Both the position numbers and the translations under genes were made by a program. The notes below the pieces were generated by a model. It was not told the DNA's origin. It did not search any database and was given only the letters and a program-made list of their open reading frames with translations. A stretch of DNA of 64,000 nucleotides from Stercorarius parasiticus (lineage: Eukaryota; Chordata; Aves; Charadriiformes; Stercorariidae). Of the stretch, positions 61,151-64,000 are shown piece by piece (the first letter of the stretch is position 1; every line of letters begins with the position of its first letter). The DNA is taken from assembly GCA_013396915.1 (NCBI GenBank), contig VWZL01003406.1:189078-253077 (forward strand), written 5' to 3'.

Positions 61151-64000
61151 CATTGTTACCCATCACTTCTGAAATACTGGGAAGCCCAACTATCAAACTG
61201 CTTTTAATGTGGACTTCAATAACTTGATTAATGACATTGCACAATGCAATTTCTTGTAATATTAAAAAAAAAAGAAAGGAAAAAAAGAAGTCATGCTTAT
61301 CTAACCAGGACATAAATAGGAACATCTGATATTTCATTGCTTGCCTCACAAACCGCAGTGACTAAAGTCGCTGATTCAGGCACCTTTACAGCCAAGTTGA
61401 TCATCTTACTTGCTGAAGACACCAGTGCTGCAATTCATTTGTCAGTGTTGAGATTTTGATATGCATCGTCTCCGCCTTTTCAAGGAGTAAATATGCAGCA
61501 CAAGAAGAAGGATTCACATTTCCATTATGCTATCAATAACTGCCAAATAACATAAGAAACTACCTGTACCTTACTCTATAGTTATAAAAGCCTATAGAGG
61601 TAAAAAACATAGCACTAAGTCACTCATTTTCTATGCTTAAGTGGATCTTTCCCCCCCCTCCACTAGAAATACAAGATCTCACCATCTTTGATGGTAATGC
61701 AGTAGAGATTTGGAGTCTTGAGGAATTCAATTTAAAACAGCAAAAGTTTTTTACAGGAAGATTTTTTTTTTAAAGTGTATCACTCTAATCCTTTTCTTCT
61801 AATGTGATCTTTGAAACTGTCTTTTCAACTGAATATGAAGTAATTATATTTTGGCTTAGTTTTGTATGCTTACTGTATAATAATAATATAAATTATACAC
61901 CTTGCTCTTTAGTGTGTATTTTTTATATGAAAAGCTCAATATCTTCATGAAAGACACTTGGATTCATTAGGAATTAAATAAATAAGTTTTGCAGAAGTAC
62001 AGGCGTCCTACAGACAGCATCCTAAAAACCAAACGGATTTTCTAGAGAATCATGGAGAGTATGCTGTAGAATACATACAATTAACAACAAAATTTTATAC
62101 AAAAGTTGAAACAATACCCTGGGAAAGGTGCCATTGTTCTCAAGTTTCCTGGGACGCTGCCACAAGGTAACCACACAGCAGCACATTAAAATAATTATTC
62201 TTCAATTATTACATTTTGGTCCCATTGCAATTTGATTGCACTTCGTGATAAACATTCACTTCTTTATGACACTGGGTTTATTCACCATTTCAGATAAATA
62301 TCTTATTTTTGACCATGGTGTATTATCAATATTGAAAAGACTACACAGATTTGGGGGTCAATAATTATCAATCTAGTTGAATGATCATAAAAGAAATTGG
62401 AGATAGTTTGGTGGTCAATGGGTAGATTAAACTAATTAAATGAGAAAGAAATTTTAGTAATAGATGTAAAATTGAGTTCAGAGGGGAAACATTTTTGAAG
62501 TTGTCTATAAAATGAAAGTATAGGCATATATCAAGCATTTTTAGAGACCGTCAGTTTATCGATTGTGCTAATCACATCCAGAAGAAAATGACCTATGTAA
62601 GTAATTAAAGTATACTGGCCACAGAGCATTGCAGTATGCTTATTGTCTCAGTACTCACAATCTTATTGGTCTTTAGCTATGAGACAACTTTTGCTTTCAG
62701 CACCCGTAAAAATGCCATTTTAGAAATCAGAGCATACAGTCATAATGATCCAGAGAGATGAAAACAAGCAAATGTATGATTAAACAGGAAAATCTTACAG
62801 AGGGAAAATAATGGAAATATCTTTGTTAAGTAGCTGACTCCTATACAGACACTATGACCCAAAGGAATAATTACATTGGCTTAAGTTAAAGACAACAGGA
62901 CAGGCATATAGAAGCAGAGAGTTTTAAAATTTTGTAATTATATAGGAAAAAAGCTTCTGAAAATAAAATTGATTTTAAAATCTGTGGACCAAATTTAGAA
63001 AGAGACAAGTTGGTAACACATATTAAAAGCTCTGAAAAATTAGACACATTATAATTGTTACACAAATTGTATTATCTTCATGCAAATTCATAATCTAGCT
63101 TTGAAACTGGCATTCACTGGCAGTGAGACAAGTAGTAATTATCTATAATGCTTACTGACAAGTTGGAGCACTAAAACCACTAGGTGCCACTTTTTTTTTA
63201 ATTCTCTAGGTCGCACAATGTAAAAAGAAAAACTCTGCTTTTCCAGCAAGTTTGAAATACATGACAGCACCTCTTTAATGCATGTCTGTAAAGGTAACAT
63301 ACAATTCACAGAACATTAAATGTGCCATTTGAATCTATTAATTCTTAAGAATTACTGATTTTACAGTTGAGATGTCTTTTTACTCTATCACTAAATCTGA
63401 TCTTTATGTTTTCTTTTGCTTGCTTTGGTTTGGGCGAATACGGGTTGAATTCAGTATGTCTGATACAAGATACTTGTCATCCCAACTACCTCAATTGTTG
63501 CTTTAAGGCACATAAAAAAACCCAAAATCTCACTTTTTTAAGTCAGTGGCAATATTGCCATTGATCTCAATGGGGACTGCAGAAAGTAGTGTCATTAACT
63601 ACACTCTTTTAAGAAAGAGGGAAAAAAAATTACAAAAAATCCATAAAGCATTGACAAGTTCAATATTGATGAAGGACTATGTGCTTCAGAAACAAAGAAA
63701 AAACAAATTAGCTTCAGCATCTCAACTGGATCAAGTTTCCAGTAATGATTATTTCCAGCCTCTCTTTATGCAGTGGAAAATGGAACTGGGTCTTAGTATC
63801 CTGTTTTGGATCCTTGGCTTAAAGATTTCAAACGCACAAATGTCTGAAATCAGTGCAATTCCTTAGTGGTACAGGGTTTTGTCCTCAGAGCGCTAAGTAT
63901 CATTAGCACTTACCATCGGTACTTACAGTTATCAGTGTTCAAGGGCATGTTGGCAACAGTTTCAAGTCATCTGTAAGAGTTAGATATACTCCATTAGAAG
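61151..64000. other. Unannotated AT-rich stretch
   Basis: No gene or transposon recognised. It has a C8 run near 61651-61658 and several A/T runs. The frame at 63546-63866 has no recognisable domain. Donor-like minus-strand sites near 63912 and 63925 have no matching acceptor I could support. Confidence 0.5.

Noticed and set aside
1..64000. CRISPR array, bacterial operon, prophage or other novel multi-gene system
   Set aside because: No regularly spaced repeats with unique spacers, no ribosome-binding-site-linked gene runs, and the avian transposons throughout show vertebrate nuclear DNA.

Overview
This window looks like gene-poor, AT-rich nuclear DNA from a bird. The evidence is the repeats. 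There are many 5'-truncated CR1 LINE copies ending in the avian 3' octamer tail (ATTCTATG/ATTCTGTG), and three solo-LTR-like elements of types common in avian genomes. I recognise no complete protein-coding gene, rRNA, tRNA or other RNA gene, CRISPR array or operon. Nothing bacterial or plasmid-like is visible. The species cannot be resolved by eye.

Layout. 1-772: 3' part of a sense-strand CR1, cut by the window edge. 1495-1890: a very old antisense CR1-like remnant. 3300-3597: a short sense CR1 3' end. 6584-7577: an antisense CR1 with recognisable but broken reverse-transcriptase coding, interrupted by a 49-base run of N. 10301-11040: a solo LTR with a perfect 5-bp target duplication. 12540-13230: a decayed sense CR1. 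13701-13762: a tiny antisense CR1 tail. 17858-18601: an old LTR of the same family as the one at 55248. 24501-24571: a CR1 tail. 25921-26846: an antisense CR1 with the C-terminal part of its ORF2. 26847-51259 is a long stretch with no transposon I can recognise by eye. The last 13 kb holds decayed sense-strand CR1/L3-like pieces (51260-51590, 51708-51841, 57440-57830, 60905-61150) around a long, better-preserved LTR (55248-56375).

Nothing here can be shown to act as a pathway; the recognisable coding sequence is dead transposon sequence. The best hint of host coding is one minus-strand segment (19440-19648) with near-consensus splice sites at both ends and a 69-codon open frame. I do not recognise its product and it may be chance or a non-coding exon. 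Other points of interest are three canonical G-quadruplex motifs, several perfect hairpins, an assembly gap that is probably about eight-fold too short, and a repeat-number difference between the two related LTRs.
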